Source of the DNA: Cryptomeria japonica
Taxonomy: Eukaryota; Streptophyta; Pinopsida; Cupressales; Cupressaceae
Reading direction: 5' to 3'
Assembly (NCBI RefSeq): GCF_030272615.1
Contig: NC_081412.1
Location: 666,486,352 to 666,546,351, forward strand
DNA length: 60,000 bases
In this document: positions 57,759 through 60,000 of the stretch, piece by piece
How the letters are laid out: every line of letters starts with the position of its first letter
Numbering within the stretch: position 1 is the stretch's first letter
The notes under the pieces: model-generated
Told to the model about the DNA's origin: nothing
Database searches by the model: none
What the model saw: only the letters and a program-made list of their open reading frames with translations
Position numbers and translations under genes: made by a program

Positions 57759-58828
57759 GATGATGTGGCAGCTTAATTCCTATTGGTCTATGTCTCCTCG
57801 ATTTTTGTGCCAATTCTTTATTGGCTATGGATTGGTGATGTTTATCTCAATGGGGACTTTTTTGTAACAAACCCTAATTAGGGTTTAGGTGTCAAAATCT
57901 CAGCTGTTGATCTTCTTTTGATCTGAGCCATTCATTGTATTTGAGGATGCTATATATACCTCACTCATTTCATTTTAAAGGGTTAGAAGTTAGAGAAAGA
58001 GAGAGAGCTTAGAGAAAAGAAAGTTATTGTGTAGCAAGATTGAGTAGTAAAGAAAGAATTTTGAACAATTGTTGTCCATTTGGCTTTGAGATCAATAAAA
58101 TATTGAAGTTATGGTGTTTTATTGCAATACTTGTGGCTATCTTCATGATTGTTTATCTTCTTGAATCACTCTCAGTTGAAATAGAATTTAAGTTTAAGTT
58201 TGAAAGACTAAGTGTTGTGCTTGATCTTTGGTAAGATTCACATTCCAAACCACTAGCTTCTTACTGATTGTAAGGATGCCTTGTGTGGTCAACTGGAAAC
58301 ATTGAAATTGCTTAAAAATTCAATCATTCTTGGAAGTATTGATATGTATCTCTATGATAGTATCTATATCCTTGATGATTTGAAAGTTATTGAATCCCCT
58401 TAGAAGATCGCATCAATTCCAGTAGAGTTGTAATTTCTTGGCGATACTGAAATTGGTAGAATCTTACCAAGCCCAGTCTTCATTGAGTCATTCTTAGGAT
58501 TAGATTAGCATTCCTTCCTTCAAACCCTTATCTTTTGACATTTTTTGAAAATCTGTTAGTGTTAGGAAAATCCTGTTCCTGCAGTTGAAAAGAGAGTAAT
58601 ACGAACAAGCTTTCTCTAAAAGTACGTAAGGCCCCTTGAAGAAACAGCATACACAACGACCACTGGTGCTTATCCACACATAGAGATCCTACAACGAAGA
58701 ACCTTGAAGTCATCCCGATTGATCCTTTTCGCGACATCTTCAGCATTCGGAGGCTTTATTCAAGAGAGGATAAGATACCTCTGGGTATTTTATTCTATGT
58801 TAGGTCGTGTACAAAATACACATCAACA
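57759..58828 (+). promoter_or_regulatory. Copy C 3' region: LTR promoter and tail
   Basis: Telo-box palindrome AAACCCTAATTAGGGTTT at 57869-57886, TATATATACC at 57951-57960, then a purine-rich leader and the family tail to TCAACA. No coding sequence. Confidence 0.6.
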
Positions 58829-58833
58829 GGCCC

Positions 58834-59739
58834 ACAGGCAGTTTTACATTTAAACAATTTCAGTTTTTAAAACTGAATTTGACATAGTGGCATGTGACAA
58901 GCAACAATGGGAGCAAAGACCAACAGAGAAGCTGATATCTTGGCAAGGAGAAAAGAAAAATTTGGGTGCACATGGAAATATGAATTTCTTGCAAGGCCTC
59001 AAGGTAATTGGGGCTTTAGGATTGGAATTCAAACTTGCAAACCACAACCATAGACCCTTGTAGCACAAACTAGAGATACCATTAGGGAATCAAGACATGA
59101 GTATAGACCACAAGAATACCAAAAACACCCAACAAATGCATGATCACAAACCCCTAAAGAAATAGGACCAATCAAATGATGTTATTTGATTTGTCAATAT
59201 TAAGCAAATGGGGCAAATGCACACATGGACAAACACAAAGACCAAGGATATGCACAAGGTAAATTGAACAAATACTAAGCTTGCCACGTAAGACCCAAAC
59301 ATGAAACTCTAATGGATGAGATGTCTCAGATTGTTTGTAAACAAAAGAATTTGGAAGCAAATATGGGAGACAAAATTTACATTTTGACCAGTCAACAAAG
59401 AAAGGTCTGTTAGCTTTCCATTATTCTTGTATTAAACTGCTTTCTTCCCTAAATTAACTTTTTTAATAAAGTTGAGATCCTTCATTGGGATGACCTGCTT
59501 GTCTTTCTCACAAAGCAGCCCATCAAGCAAAGCCTACAAGAACTCGAATGGTGTTCCTTGGGGCCAAACAATTGCTGATTTTACTCCTCAGTCGCTTGCT
59601 CCAGTAGGAACTCAAAAAGATTTTCCAAACGGATCAATTGCTAAGATATGTTCTAATATATTCCTCTCTAATATAGACCTCTTAAAACTTGTTCATTTGG
59701 CTGATTTATTGTTCCCTTTTTTGCACATATAGGCTTTCC
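58834..59739. other. Flank of copy C, no gene recognised
   Basis: This should be the continuation of the copy F locus or its host. An 86-codon plus-strand frame at 59472-59732 has no recognisable domain. Its minus-strand reading may be the decayed tail of the LINE ORF1 that follows. Confidence 0.4.
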
Positions 59740-60000
59740 AATTGACTGCCTGCCTAATCCAGCCTTCGAAAATTGTTGTGACTCTTTTCTATTTTTCTCT
59801 TGACTATCTCATTGATACTCAGATGGACATACCTGGGCTACATGACCATGTGCATGCTACAATCTACACCTGAAAAGGATATCCTCATAATCTAATGACT
59901 GCACCCATTCTATATAATCTCATATAAACGATAATTCCATCACAAAGGGGGTTGATCTAGATTGAGATTAACATATATGCATGTGTAGTTGAGAATACCC
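59740..60000 (-). pseudogene. LINE ORF1-like fragment with CCHC knuckle, minus strand
   Basis: The minus strand encodes DYIEWVQSLDYEDILFRCRL, then a stop, then HAHGHVAQVCP. This is the plant LINE ORF1 pattern in which a (W)xxSLDYE...FRC segment leads into a CX2CX4HX4C knuckle. The knuckle lies at 59827-59868 and its second Cys is a TAG (59857-59859). The upstream part continues beyond the window edge. Known role of the family: RNA binding by the ORF1 protein in non-LTR retrotransposition. Confidence 0.65.

Larger units (their letters stand above)
51346..58828 (+). mobile_element. Copy C: complete 7.5-kb giant-LTR family member
   Basis: Starts TGTTGTGACC and ends ACACATCAACA, TSD GGCCC at 51341-51345 and 58829-58833. 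Same order of parts as copy B: terminal hairpin CCCCATT-AG-AATGGGG, 12 array hairpins, internal TATA box, candidate intron, long ORF, telo-box palindrome, TATA box, tail. No terminal direct repeat and no pol. Confidence 0.9.

Noticed and set aside
59472-59732. 86-codon plus-strand ORF
   Set aside because: No recognisable domain. The opposite strand is more likely to be a decayed LINE ORF1 tail.

Overview
The window looks like repeat-dominated nuclear DNA of a land plant with a large genome. A gymnosperm is plausible from the style of the elements, but this is inference, because no host marker gene is present. I found no intact host gene, rRNA, tRNA, CRISPR array or prokaryotic feature. Almost everything supportable is a transposable element, many nested in one another, with target-site duplications (TSDs) that can be read directly.

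The dominant component is one family of very long LTR-like units, called copies A to F here. Three are complete: A (21001-25543, TSD CTTAG), B (39576-48042, TSD GTAAC) and C (51346-58828, TSD GGCCC). Each starts TGTTGTGA and ends TCAACA, has a 5-bp TSD, and shows no second terminal repeat and no pol gene. They therefore behave as solo LTRs of 4.5, 8.5 and 7.5 kb. Copy D (ending at 3860) is a 3' part. Copy E (from 11027) is old and heavily interrupted. Copy F lies on the minus strand and is followed by primer-binding sites that match the 3' end of tRNA-Asn, which supports the LTR reading. In order, a copy carries: a terminal hairpin, an array of hairpins with a strikingly regular period, an internal TATA box, a candidate 5'UTR intron, an ORF of about 1,068 codons of unknown function, a palindromic telo-box, and a second TATA box near the 3' end that would be the ordinary LTR promoter.

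Layout. 1-3860: copy D. 3861-11026: AT-rich sequence with a possible LINE relic. 11027-31302: copy E in four blocks, split by an insertion complex with a gypsy-type LTR relic (13039-15600), a Ty1/copia element (16512-27106, twin 733-bp LTRs, TSD AAAAT) that itself contains copy A, and a 2.87-kb LTR-like element G (27798-30665, TSD GCCTC). 31303-34135: 5'-truncated gypsy chromovirus (integrase, chromodomain, 3' LTR). 34494-35603: small DNA transposon with perfect 25-bp inverted repeats. 35604-39575: exon-intron hAT transposase pseudogene. 39576-48042: copy B. 48048-50290: intergenic sequence, a minus-strand hAT fragment and the internal end of copy F. 50290-51345: copy F, split by copy C (51346-58828). 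The right edge holds a minus-strand LINE ORF1 fragment.

Relative ages follow from nesting: E predates the copia element and G; the copia element predates A; F predates C. Copies B and C each have only one frameshift and one nonsense codon in the long ORF, at different places, so their recent ancestor probably had an open frame. The long-LTR family, with its unknown ORF, second promoter and phased hairpin array, is the most promising undescribed system here.
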